Part shown: piece after piece, positions 1 to 7,467 of the stretch
How positions within the stretch are numbered: position 1 is the stretch's first letter
Layout of the letters: each line of letters begins with the position of its first letter
Source of the DNA: Bacteroidota bacterium
GTDB lineage: Bacteria; Bacteroidota; Bacteroidia; B-17B0; Aurantibacillaceae
Direction: 5' to 3'
Assembly (NCBI GenBank): GCA_020403265.1
Contig: JADBXZ010000003.1
Coordinates: 56,656 to 120,655 of the forward strand
DNA: 64,000 bases
The notes under the pieces: generated by a model
Databases searched by the model: none
Told to the model about the DNA's origin: nothing
Seen by the model: the letters and a program-made list of their open reading frames with translations, nothing else
Position numbers and translations under genes: made by a program

Positions 1-2
1 AC

Positions 3-533
3 AACCATTTTAAAAATGCCTTTCAGGTACCTGATGATAAAGCGATTGTTTCAAATTTGGTAGACGCGTCAGGTCATGCACCCCTTGCCATACACGATAA
101 ACTGGTAATTTGTTTAGCTAACATTGAGCAAGAAACCAGCATTGCCAATTTGGGCTTTACCCATAATACAGGGCAATCTTATCAAGTACGTAACCAACCC
201 TTAAACATTAATCTATATGTGTTATTTGCTGCCAACTTTAATAATTATAACGAAAGTTTAAAATTTATATCGTCCACCATTGCATTTTTTCAATCGAATT
301 ATGTGTTTTTACGCAGCAATTATTCGTCCATGGGTGAGGGGATAGATAAGCTGGTATTCGAGCTTTTAAAAACCGATTATGAAAACGCACATTATTTATG
401 GAATGCCATAGGGGCAAAGTATTTACCTTCTATGATTTATAAAATGCGTATGCTAACCATAAACGAAAATAATATACGTTACGAGGGGTCTTTGGTGTCA
501 AAACCACAGGTAAATGCAAACGGCAATTTATGA
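3..533 (+). CDS. DUF4255 (Pvc16-like) eCIS cap protein, 5' end cut by window edge
   Basis: The frame is open from base 3 with no stop, so the gene enters from outside the window; the TTG at 57 is internal, not the start. Visible motifs fit the DUF4255/Pvc16_N family: IHDKLVICLANIEQE early, YQVRNQPLNINLYVLFAANF in the middle, and a Y-x-S-x(n)-LRFISSTIAFFQ-like helix. In AFP/PVC particles this family caps the distal end of the tube and sheath. The stop overlaps the next start by four bases (ATGA), so translation is coupled. It sits directly before the sheath region, as usual for Bacteroidota eCIS loci. The family call is firm; the cap role is taken from characterised relatives. Confidence 0.85.
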   Translation, partial: NHFKNAFQVPDDKAIVSNLVDASGHAPLAIHDKLVICLANIEQETSIANLGFTHNTGQSYQVRNQPLNINLYVLFAANFNNYNESLKFISSTIAFFQSNYVFLRSNYSSMGEGIDKLVFELLKTDYENAHYLWNAIGAKYLPSMIYKMRMLTINENNIRYEGSLVSKPQVNANGNL

Positions 534-1540
534 AAGCAAGTTATAGTTTATTGTTTTCAGTTACTATCAGTCACAACTATTTTGAAAATAGTTTAATCCC
601 ATATTTAGTAATTGAACCAGATACTACAACAAAAAAAGCACTTGCAAATTATAACCTTGCTTTTAAACAAACAGATGTTGGGTTTAATGTATTTTACGAC
701 ACGTTAATTTACACTACAAGCCAATCGTTTGGTTTTTTGCTGCAAAAACTAACGTTTATATTTTCTATACCTGAAACAGACTTTTTTAATTATACCGATA
801 TTACAAATTTTAATAAAACCACTTGTTTATACTTTTCAAATGCAAATCATACAAGTAGCAAAAAAAGTTCTGCCCTACCTCTATCAGTAAACCAATTTGC
901 ATCGGAAAAAGACGTCTTTGAACTCATCTCATCCACTTTAAATTATTCCATTTCAAAAAACAACGCTTTAACTGTTAAAGACGAAACACACACCATTATA
1001 AAGCCCACTAACTTAACCCCAACAAATGCCCTTTATACTGATTTAAACGGAAGATATACCATAACTTATAACAACATAAGTACAAATTATTTAGCAAATA
1101 ATAGTTTGTTTAAAACAAAACCATTGGCGGTTATCGATATGTTTTTAAATGGACAAACTGTAAGTGAGAGTTATCAAATTATTACTCAAACGGAAATTAA
1201 GCCCAAAAACTTTTCATTAAATTTTAATTCAAGCGCATTAAAGTGGCGATATTATATTGTTAACAAAACCAATACAAAAGTTAATAATTTATTTATTGAA
1301 TCTTCGAATAATAAAATTATGTTTGTCAAAGAGGGTAATACAAAAATTTTAAATTGCTTGACTTATGTACTGATATCAAGCTCGGAAATTAAGATGCAGC
1401 ACTATCCTTTAACCGTTCTTTCACTCATAATTGATGGCGACTCAGGGAAAAAAGAATACAAAAATATAATGGTTCCCTCAGCCGAAACAATGCAACTTGA
1501 AAAAGAAACAACTTACTTAAACGCATATATTTATATATAA
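530..1540 (+). CDS. Uncharacterised eCIS-associated protein, 336 aa
   Basis: I do not recognise the family. The 336-aa protein has no signal peptide or membrane segment and is rich in Asn, Thr, Ser, Phe and Tyr, in the beta-rich style of structural proteins. Its start overlaps the end of the DUF4255 gene by four bases and it ends 15 bases before the sheath gene, so it is translated with the structural operon. Residues 1-130 (ITISHNYFENSL-type strands, then LNIYDTLIYTTSQSFGFLLQ-like text) look like one domain and the rest like another. Position next to the cap suggests a cap partner or a terminator protein; that is inference from context only. Confidence 0.6.
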   Translation: MKASYSLLFSVTISHNYFENSLIPYLVIEPDTTTKKALANYNLAFKQTDVGFNVFYDTLIYTTSQSFGFLLQKLTFIFSIPETDFFNYTDITNFNKTTCLYFSNANHTSSKKSSALPLSVNQFASEKDVFELISSTLNYSISKNNALTVKDETHTIIKPTNLTPTNALYTDLNGRYTITYNNISTNYLANNSLFKTKPLAVIDMFLNGQTVSESYQIITQTEIKPKNFSLNFNSSALKWRYYIVNKTNTKVNNLFIESSNNKIMFVKEGNTKILNCLTYVLISSSEIKMQHYPLTVLSLIIDGDSGKKEYKNIMVPSAETMQLEKETTYLNAYIYI

Positions 1541-1555
1541 TTAAAACTTAAACCT

Positions 1556-3151
1556 ATGTTAGAACAAAGAACAGTTCCCGGAGTTTACATAAAAGAGCTT
1601 AACGCATTTCCAAACTCAGTAGTGGCAGTTGAAACGGCTTTGCCGGTTTTTATTGGCTATACGCAGAGAGTAAATTTTCAGGGAATGTCATTACAAAACA
1701 AACCAGTGCGTATTGAATCATTAGGTGATTACGTTGCTATGTTTGGTGCAGGGCCTGCAACCACTTTTAGTTTAAGTGCTATTACACCACCAAAAGCACC
1801 TACAGACCCAGTTACTCCTGTTGATGTAACCCTTAACGGTAAACAATACAGCATTTCTACACAAAAATTATTTTACATGTATAATAGCCTTCAGTTATTC
1901 TTTTTAAATGGGGGAGGTAGCTGTTATATTATGTCAATTGGTACATATGATGTAGAAGGCGCTAATGGTCCATCATTAGATAACTTTCTTAAAATCCCAA
2001 TGTCAGGTATAACTAAAACCGCTTTTGAGTTATTAGAATCTGAACAAGAGCCTACAATGGTACTAATTCCGGATGGGCTGGCTCTCGCTCAATCTGATTA
2101 TTTTACATTAATGTATGATAGTTTTGGACACTGTGCTAAAGTGCAAAGCAGGGTTACTTTAGTGGATGCTTACGCAGGTAATACTGTTACCGATGCATTA
2201 ACGTTTGCGGCGAAAGTTGCTAGTCAATCTGACCCAATTACTGTTTTAAGAAATGGAATAACATCACCTTTCTTAAATTATGGTGTTGCCTATTATCCTT
2301 GGTTAAACACAAGTGTAGTTTCTGCTAATGATTTAGAACTTTACAGTATCATTTCTAATTTTAAAACTAATACTGCTTATCAAGATACAGATGCTACCAT
2401 TGCACAAAATATTACTAAAATAGTGGCGAATTTACCGGCCGCTCTTGCCTCTGGTGCTTCAGCTTCTGATCAAAATACTTACAACATTAAACTGGTATCT
2501 GTTCACAACGCCTTACTTACAACTAGCCCTAATTATAAATTATATATTCAAGCAATTTTAGCAAAAATAAATTGTTTACCTGCAACACCAGCAGTTGCCG
2601 GCTGTATATCGGTTGTTGATGGATCAGAAGGTGTTTGGAAAGCACCGGCAAATATTTCCTTAAATGCGGTTCAATCGGCAGTATTAAACATTAATGATGA
2701 TTTGCAAAGTAATATGAATGTGGATGCAATTACTGGAAAATCAGTAAACGCGATTAGACCTTTTAAAGGTTTTGGTGTGATGATTTGGGGAGCTCGCACA
2801 TTAGATGGTAATAGTCAGGACTGGAGATACGTGAGTGTTAGAAGAACGTTAATTATGCTTGAACAATCCATAAAATTAGCGGCAAGAAGTTATGTGTTTG
2901 AAGCAAACGATGCTAATACTTGGATAAATTTAAAAAGCGAAATCGAAAATTTCTTAACGGGGATTTGGAAACAAGGAGGTTTAGCTGGTTCTAAACCAGA
3001 TGAGGCTTTTAGCGTTTCTGTTGGATTAGGAAGTACAATGACTGCTCAGGATATTTTGGATGGATACTTAGATGTTGCAGTTTTAGTTGCAGTAACACAT
3101 CCGGCAGAGTTTATTGAAATATCATTTAAACAACAATTACAAAAATCATAA
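1556..3151 (+). CDS. eCIS contractile sheath protein (Pvc2/3/4, Afp2-4 family)
   Basis: Sheath subunit that polymerises around the tube and contracts to drive it into a target cell. The N terminus, MLEQRTVPGVYIKEL followed by VVAVETALPVFIGYT, is the hallmark of phage-tail-like sheaths. The C-terminal domain (about residues 395-531) has FKGFGVMIWGARTLDG, the basic VSVRRTLIMLEQSIK segment and the terminal strand VTHPAEFIEISFKQQL used for sheath interlinking. The middle (residues 70-390) is the variable surface insertion. At 531 aa the length is normal. Only one sheath gene is present here, whereas AFP and PVC carry three. It is followed 23 bases later by the first tube gene. Confidence 0.95.
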   Translation: MLEQRTVPGVYIKELNAFPNSVVAVETALPVFIGYTQRVNFQGMSLQNKPVRIESLGDYVAMFGAGPATTFSLSAITPPKAPTDPVTPVDVTLNGKQYSISTQKLFYMYNSLQLFFLNGGGSCYIMSIGTYDVEGANGPSLDNFLKIPMSGITKTAFELLESEQEPTMVLIPDGLALAQSDYFTLMYDSFGHCAKVQSRVTLVDAYAGNTVTDALTFAAKVASQSDPITVLRNGITSPFLNYGVAYYPWLNTSVVSANDLELYSIISNFKTNTAYQDTDATIAQNITKIVANLPAALASGASASDQNTYNIKLVSVHNALLTTSPNYKLYIQAILAKINCLPATPAVAGCISVVDGSEGVWKAPANISLNAVQSAVLNINDDLQSNMNVDAITGKSVNAIRPFKGFGVMIWGARTLDGNSQDWRYVSVRRTLIMLEQSIKLAARSYVFEANDANTWINLKSEIENFLTGIWKQGGLAGSKPDEAFSVSVGLGSTMTAQDILDGYLDVAVLVAVTHPAEFIEISFKQQLQKS

Positions 3152-3174
3152 TTTAAAATTTAATAATTAATAAT

Positions 3175-3624
3175 ATGGCAGGAGAAGCACAAGGTAATGT
3201 ATGGCCATTGCCAAAGTTTTATTTTTCGGTGAATATCGATGGTACAGATTATCCATTTCAAGAAGTTTCAGGTTTAGAAACAGAAACGCAAGTAATTGAG
3301 TACAGACATAGTAATAGCAAGCAATTTTCTACAATAAAAATGCCGGGTATTGCTAAGGTTGGGAATATTACACTTAAGAAAGGAATTTTTGTAAAAGATA
3401 ATAATTTCTTTAAATGGTATTCAGCAATAAAAATGAATACTATTAAAAGGATTACTGTTATTGTTAAATTACTTGATGAAACGGGTAAACCAACAATGAC
3501 ATGGACGTTACAAAACGCTTGGCCAACAAAAATTCAAGGAACTGACATGAAGTCGGATGGCAATGAAGTTGCCGTAGAAACTATTGAATTTGCTCATGAG
3601 GGTCTTGTGATTGCTAATTCGTAA
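3175..3624 (+). CDS. eCIS inner tube protein 1 (Pvc1/Afp1, gp19-like)
   Basis: Hcp/gp19-like subunit forming the rigid inner tube. Characteristic features: WPLPKFYFSVNIDG at the N terminus, FQEVSGLETE (conserved loop), basic KMPGIAKVGNITLKKG, and WTLQNAWPTKIQGTD...EVAVETIEFAHEGL near the C terminus. The length of 149 aa is typical. The start at 3175 follows an A/T-rich leader without a Shine-Dalgarno sequence, usual for Bacteroidota. It is probably the main tube protein, because the second copy downstream is more divergent and usually forms the tube start at the baseplate. Confidence 0.94.
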   Translation: MAGEAQGNVWPLPKFYFSVNIDGTDYPFQEVSGLETETQVIEYRHSNSKQFSTIKMPGIAKVGNITLKKGIFVKDNNFFKWYSAIKMNTIKRITVIVKLLDETGKPTMTWTLQNAWPTKIQGTDMKSDGNEVAVETIEFAHEGLVIANS

Positions 3625-3636
3625 AAACTTTAAAAC

Positions 3637-4098
3637 ATGGGAGTTTATTATCCTCCCGTTGGTTTTTATTTTAAATTATCATTCACCGGTGTAAATTCTT
3701 CTATTGATTATGCGTTTCAGGAAGCTTCTGGATTAACTGCTGAAATGGGTGTAGAAGAGATTTCAGAAGGTGGTGAAAACAGGTTTAAGCATAAACTACC
3801 AACCGGAACAAAATATACCAATTTAATTGTAAAAAGAGGATTAGTAACAACTGATTCTCAGTTGGCTACATGGTGCTCTGATACCATAATATCTGATTTA
3901 TCTAGTAAAATTTCTCCTAAAACCATTAACGTCATGTTGATGGATGCAGATGCGAAGCCAATCATCATTTGGAATTTTTTTAATGCATGGCCTGTAAAAT
4001 GGAATTTTTCCGATTTGGAGTCTACCAAAAGTGAAATAGTTGTAGAATCCATTGAATTTGCTTATTCTTACTTTAGAATAATCAATAAAACAAAATAA
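3637..4098 (+). CDS. eCIS inner tube protein 2 (Pvc5-like)
   Basis: A second gp19-like tube paralogue of 153 aa, 12 bases after the first. It keeps the same landmarks: VGFYFKLSFTG, FQEASGLTAEMG, LIVKRGLVTTD, IIWNFFNAWPVKWNFSDLES and IVVESIEFAYSYF. Identity to copy 1 is low outside these blocks, so the split is old. In PVC and AFP the second tube protein is the initiator layer that joins the main tube to the LysM/spike complex; the same role is likely here because the next genes encode those parts. Open frames on the opposite strand over this gene are shadows. Confidence 0.92.
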   Translation: MGVYYPPVGFYFKLSFTGVNSSIDYAFQEASGLTAEMGVEEISEGGENRFKHKLPTGTKYTNLIVKRGLVTTDSQLATWCSDTIISDLSSKISPKTINVMLMDADAKPIIIWNFFNAWPVKWNFSDLESTKSEIVVESIEFAYSYFRIINKTK

Positions 4099-4100
4099 AA

Positions 4101-4280
4101 ATGCCAATTGAAATTAGAGAATTAGTAATAAAAACGACTATTGTTGATAATGAAGTTGCTGGATTACGAAATAAATCTCATTCAGTTTCGAAAAAAGACC
4201 TTGAAAAACTTAAAAAAGAAATTATTGAACTTTGTATAGAAAAAATTGAAGATAAAATTAATAAACACAAAGAACGGTAA
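4101..4280 (+). CDS. DUF5908 microprotein, 59 aa
   Basis: A 59-aa gene: MPIEIRELVIKTTIVDNE, then a charged helix rich in Lys and Glu (KKDLEKLKKEIIEL) ending KINKHKER. The MPIEIRELVIK start is the signature of DUF5908, a family of tiny proteins found in Bacteroidota injection-system loci. It begins two bases after the tube 2 stop and its stop overlaps the next start (TAATG), so it is tightly coupled to the LysM gene. The pattern of one N-terminal strand plus one long helix suggests a plug or chaperone for the tube-spike junction; that function is inference. Confidence 0.85.
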   Translation: MPIEIRELVIKTTIVDNEVAGLRNKSHSVSKKDLEKLKKEIIELCIEKIEDKINKHKER

Positions 4281-4951
4281 TGGCCACCCCATCAAAACTA
4301 GAAAAACTTACTGTTTATGCCTATAAAGATTCTGCTTTTTCACAATCGGCAGGAGATCCTTATCAGGTACTCATAAATCCTGAAAAATACAGTCATAATT
4401 ATTCGGTAGGCTATAATACAGAGCAATCGCCAGGTACTGCTGCACCAAGCCCAAAATTTGAAAAAATGGGTGCCGAAAAGGTAGGAATGGAATTGGTGTT
4501 TGATGCAACAGGTATAATACCGGGCAGTAGTGGAGATGTGTTAAAGGATGTTGCAAAATTTAAAGCAATTGCTTACGAATTTAATGGCGAAATTCATAGC
4601 CCAAATTATCTCAAGCTCTCTTGGGGGTCACTTATTTTTAATTGCCATTTAATAAGTATAGATGTAAATTTTTCTCTTTTTAAACCTGATGGAACTCCAC
4701 TTAGAGCTAAAGCAACGGTTTCGTTCGAAGGTTATATCGATGAAAAAACACTCGCTTTAAAAGAAAAAAAAGAGTCACCAGATTTAACGCATATTATTAT
4801 TTTTAAATCGGGAGATACGCTCCCCAATTTGTGCTTTAAAACATACGGAAGTGTCTTCTATTACAGAGCGGTTGCCAAAGTAAATAATATTATTAACTAT
4901 CGAAATATTAAACCCGGAACGAAACTTTTTTTTCCTCCAATAAAAAAATAA
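4280..4951 (+). CDS. LysM-domain tube/baseplate adaptor (Pvc7/Afp7-like)
   Basis: Adaptor that links the inner tube to the central spike. The first 150 residues are the CIS tube-adaptor domain: KLEKLTVYAYKDS, VLINPEKYSHNYSVGYNTEQ, then LVFDATGIIPG and SPNYLKLSWGSLIFNCHLISIDVNFSLFKPDGTPLRA, the conserved block of the family. Residues about 172-221 form one LysM module (HIIIFKSGDTLPNLCFKTYGS...VNNIINYRNIKPGTKLFFPP). In AFP/PVC the homologue is gp53-like. The gene overlaps the DUF5908 stop by one base and ends one base before the spike gene. A 223-aa length is normal for the family. Confidence 0.92.
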   Translation: MATPSKLEKLTVYAYKDSAFSQSAGDPYQVLINPEKYSHNYSVGYNTEQSPGTAAPSPKFEKMGAEKVGMELVFDATGIIPGSSGDVLKDVAKFKAIAYEFNGEIHSPNYLKLSWGSLIFNCHLISIDVNFSLFKPDGTPLRAKATVSFEGYIDEKTLALKEKKESPDLTHIIIFKSGDTLPNLCFKTYGSVFYYRAVAKVNNIINYRNIKPGTKLFFPPIKK

Positions 4952-4952
4952 C

Positions 4953-6737
4953 ATGGCAGTTTCACCAGTTAACGAAAAAACAGATCTTGCCACAAATACT
5001 ATTTTAATAAATGGTACCGAAATTAATACATCCTATCAAGTAATTTCTATTGAAGTTAATAAGGAGGTAAACAGAATCTCTTCTGCAGTTATTAAATTAC
5101 TTGACGGAAACCCGGCAGATGAAAATTTTCCGATCAGCGATTCAAATGATTTTGTGCCCGGCACAGTTGTAACCATAAAGGCTGGATACCATTTTGAAGA
5201 AGAAATAATTTTTAAAGGCATTGTTATTAAACACAGTCTTCAAGTAAGAACGGGTAAAGGCCCTATTCTTACTTTGCATTGCAAAGATGAATCGGTTAAA
5301 ATGACTGTGGGCAGAAATAATGCTGTTTTCGAAAACTCAACCGACAGTGATGCTATTGAATCTGTAATTGCAAAGTATAGTTTGGAAAAAAGTGTAACCA
5401 GTACGTCCTATCAAAATAAAGAATTAGTTCAATGGTACTCATCCGATTGGGATTTTATTATTGCCAGAGCCGAAACCAATGGAATGATTGTTACAACCGA
5501 GCAAGGGAAAATTACAGTAGCAAAACCAGATTCATCAAAATCAGCAGTTTTAGAATTAACTTATGGTGATACAATTTTAAGCATGGATATTGAAGCTGAT
5601 GCACGTTCACAATATTCAAAAGTACAAGCCAGAAGTTGGGATTTAAAAGGGCAAGATGTTATTCAGGTCACTGCAAATGACCCCGGAGTTACCACTGCGG
5701 GAAACCTTACCTCGGCAACCATGTCTGACGTGATTGGAATATCTTCTTATAATTTACAAAGTACATCGCCACTTGAGCAAACAGAAATCCAAAATTGGGC
5801 AGACTCTTGTTTGTTAAAATCTAGGTTCTCAATGATAAGGGGCTCCATTAAATTTCAAGGGAGTTCTTTGGTTTTGCCAGGAAGTATGATACAAATGGCA
5901 GGTGTAGGAACACGGTTTAATGGCAATGCCATAGTATCAAGTGTTTTTCATATAATGGAGTCTGGTAATTGGTACACGACTGTGGGATTAGGACTTAATA
6001 ATTCTTGGTACACCGAAGAAATGGAAAACATAGAAAGTCCATTAGCATCTGGAATTTTACCCGGTATTAATGGATTGCAAAATGGGGTTGTTAAACAAAT
6101 TGATTCAGACCCAAACAATGAATTCCGAGTCCTAGTTACTATTCCAATAATGAATAATAAAACCGTGTGGGCAAGATTAGCCAATTTGTATGCTACGTCT
6201 GGATCTGGCACATATTTTTATCCAGAAGTTGGGGACGAAGTCATATTAGGCTTTTTTAATGAAGATCCCCGATTCCCTGTAATTTTGGGATCAATGTATA
6301 GTAGCAGTAAAGCACCTCCTTATACTCCTGATTCTAAAAACGAAACAAAAGCGATTGTAAGTAAAAGTTTAGTAAAAATTGTTTTGGATGAAGAAAAAAA
6401 ATCATTAAGTTTAACTACGCCAGCAAATAATTCAATTGTGTTGAGTGACGATGCAAAATCAATAACTTTGTCTGACCAAAACGGTAATAAAATAGAAATG
6501 ACGTCTTCAGGAATTACTATACAAAGTGCTTCAGATATTACGATTAAAGCTAATCAAAATATAAATACTTCAGCAACAGCCTCAATTAGTGTTTCTGCAA
6601 CTAACGATTTAACGTTATCCGGCTTATCTGTTAGTGGAACTGCCCAAACTCAAATGACCATGAAAGGAACAGCTTCTGCAGAATTTTCAGCTTCGGGTGA
6701 GGTAGTTGTAAAAGGAGCAATGGTAATGATAAATTAA
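4953..6737 (+). CDS. VgrG-like central spike (Pvc8/Afp8)
   Basis: Trimeric spike carrying the puncturing tip. Residues 1-360 are the gp27-like hub (ILINGTEINTSYQVISIEV, FKGIVIKHSLQV, LHCKDESVKMTVGR, and the WYSSDWDFIIARAETNG helix). Residues about 380-460 are the gp5-type OB fold (VVKQIDSDPNNEFRVLVTIP, WARLANLYA, YFYPEVGDEVILGFFNEDPR, PVILGSMYSS). Residues about 470-594 are a repetitive beta-helix rich in Ser, Thr and Ala (ITIQSASDITIKANQNI...). There is no extra C-terminal enzyme domain, so the spike is not itself an effector carrier. It is followed by the PAAR gene, which should cap its tip. Confidence 0.95.
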   Translation: MAVSPVNEKTDLATNTILINGTEINTSYQVISIEVNKEVNRISSAVIKLLDGNPADENFPISDSNDFVPGTVVTIKAGYHFEEEIIFKGIVIKHSLQVRTGKGPILTLHCKDESVKMTVGRNNAVFENSTDSDAIESVIAKYSLEKSVTSTSYQNKELVQWYSSDWDFIIARAETNGMIVTTEQGKITVAKPDSSKSAVLELTYGDTILSMDIEADARSQYSKVQARSWDLKGQDVIQVTANDPGVTTAGNLTSATMSDVIGISSYNLQSTSPLEQTEIQNWADSCLLKSRFSMIRGSIKFQGSSLVLPGSMIQMAGVGTRFNGNAIVSSVFHIMESGNWYTTVGLGLNNSWYTEEMENIESPLASGILPGINGLQNGVVKQIDSDPNNEFRVLVTIPIMNNKTVWARLANLYATSGSGTYFYPEVGDEVILGFFNEDPRFPVILGSMYSSSKAPPYTPDSKNETKAIVSKSLVKIVLDEEKKSLSLTTPANNSIVLSDDAKSITLSDQNGNKIEMTSSGITIQSASDITIKANQNINTSATASISVSATNDLTLSGLSVSGTAQTQMTMKGTASAEFSASGEVVVKGAMVMIN

Positions 6738-6746
6738 TACAGAAAC

Positions 6747-7046
6747 ATGCCTTTAGCCGCACGATTAACAGATATGCATACCTGCCCAATGCAGACACCA
6801 GGTGTCCCGCCTATTCCTCACGTTGGGGGACCAATTGTTGGACCAGGTGCAGCCACTGTTTTAATAGGCAAATTACCTGCGGCAAAAGTTGGTGACATGT
6901 TGGTATGCGTAGGCCCGCCTGATTCGATAGTTAAGGGATCAGCAACAGTTTTAATTTCAGGAATGCCAGCAGCTAGAATGGGTGATAGCACTGCTCATGG
7001 CGGCTCAATAGTAGCAGGATGTCCAACAGTTATGATAGGAGGCTAA
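6747..7046 (+). CDS. PAAR-domain spike tip protein (Pvc10-like)
   Basis: A 99-aa PAAR-repeat protein that sharpens the VgrG-like spike. It starts MPLAARLTDMHTCPMQTPG with the metal-binding H/C pair, then repeats of the PAAR type: PAAKVGDMLVCVGPPD and PAARMGDSTAHGG, with glycine-rich turns (GGPIVGPGAATVLIG; SIVAGCPTVMIGG). It contains the whole family domain and nothing more, so no toxin is fused to it. It lies nine bases after the spike gene, and the last codons carry the ribosome-binding site of the next gene. Confidence 0.95.
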   Translation: MPLAARLTDMHTCPMQTPGVPPIPHVGGPIVGPGAATVLIGKLPAAKVGDMLVCVGPPDSIVKGSATVLISGMPAARMGDSTAHGGSIVAGCPTVMIGG

Positions 7047-7048
7047 CA

Positions 7049-7465
7049 ATGGCGATGAACGATGATTTTTTAGGGAGAGGTTGGGGGTTTCCACCTGAGT
7101 TTGATAAGGAATATGGAGGTGTGAGAATGGTTTCTGATGAAGAAGATATTCAGGAAAGTTTGAAAATACTATTTAACACGTCGATGGGCGAAAGAGTGAT
7201 GTTGCCAAATTATGGTTGTAATATTAGGGAGTTTTTATTTGAAAATGCAGACACATCGCGTGTTGCGTTTTTGAGAGATATGATATCAAATGCAATTTTA
7301 AAATACGAATCAAGAATAAAAGTAGATGATATTTTAATTGATGTAGATAATATTTCTGATGGAGTAATATTAATAACTGTTGCCTATACAATTACTATAA
7401 CAAATAATAGAAATAACATTGTTTATCCTTTTTATCTAAATGAAGGAACGCTTTTATTTAAATAG
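7049..7465 (+). CDS. gp25-like baseplate wedge protein (Pvc9-like)
   Basis: A T4 gp25/IraD-like baseplate protein that nucleates the sheath. The core is DIQESLKILFNTSMGERVMLPNYGCNIREFLFENAD, which holds the family's EPR-like region, here R-x-M-L-P-x-Y-G-C, followed by LRDMISNAILKYESRIKVDDI. I place the start at 7049 (MAMNDDFLGRGWGFPPEF), three bases after the PAAR stop. A clear AGGAGG at 7037-7042 lies six bases upstream and is worth noting because Shine-Dalgarno sites are rare in this phylum. An in-frame ATG at 7019 would add ten residues inside the PAAR gene and is less likely. The resulting 138 aa is normal. Confidence 0.93.
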   Translation: MAMNDDFLGRGWGFPPEFDKEYGGVRMVSDEEDIQESLKILFNTSMGERVMLPNYGCNIREFLFENADTSRVAFLRDMISNAILKYESRIKVDDILIDVDNISDGVILITVAYTITITNNRNNIVYPFYLNEGTLLFK

Positions 7466-7467
7466 AA

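Noticed and set aside
7019..7048. Earlier start for the gp25-like gene
   Set aside because: It adds ten non-conserved residues from inside the PAAR gene; AGGAGG is correctly placed for 7049.
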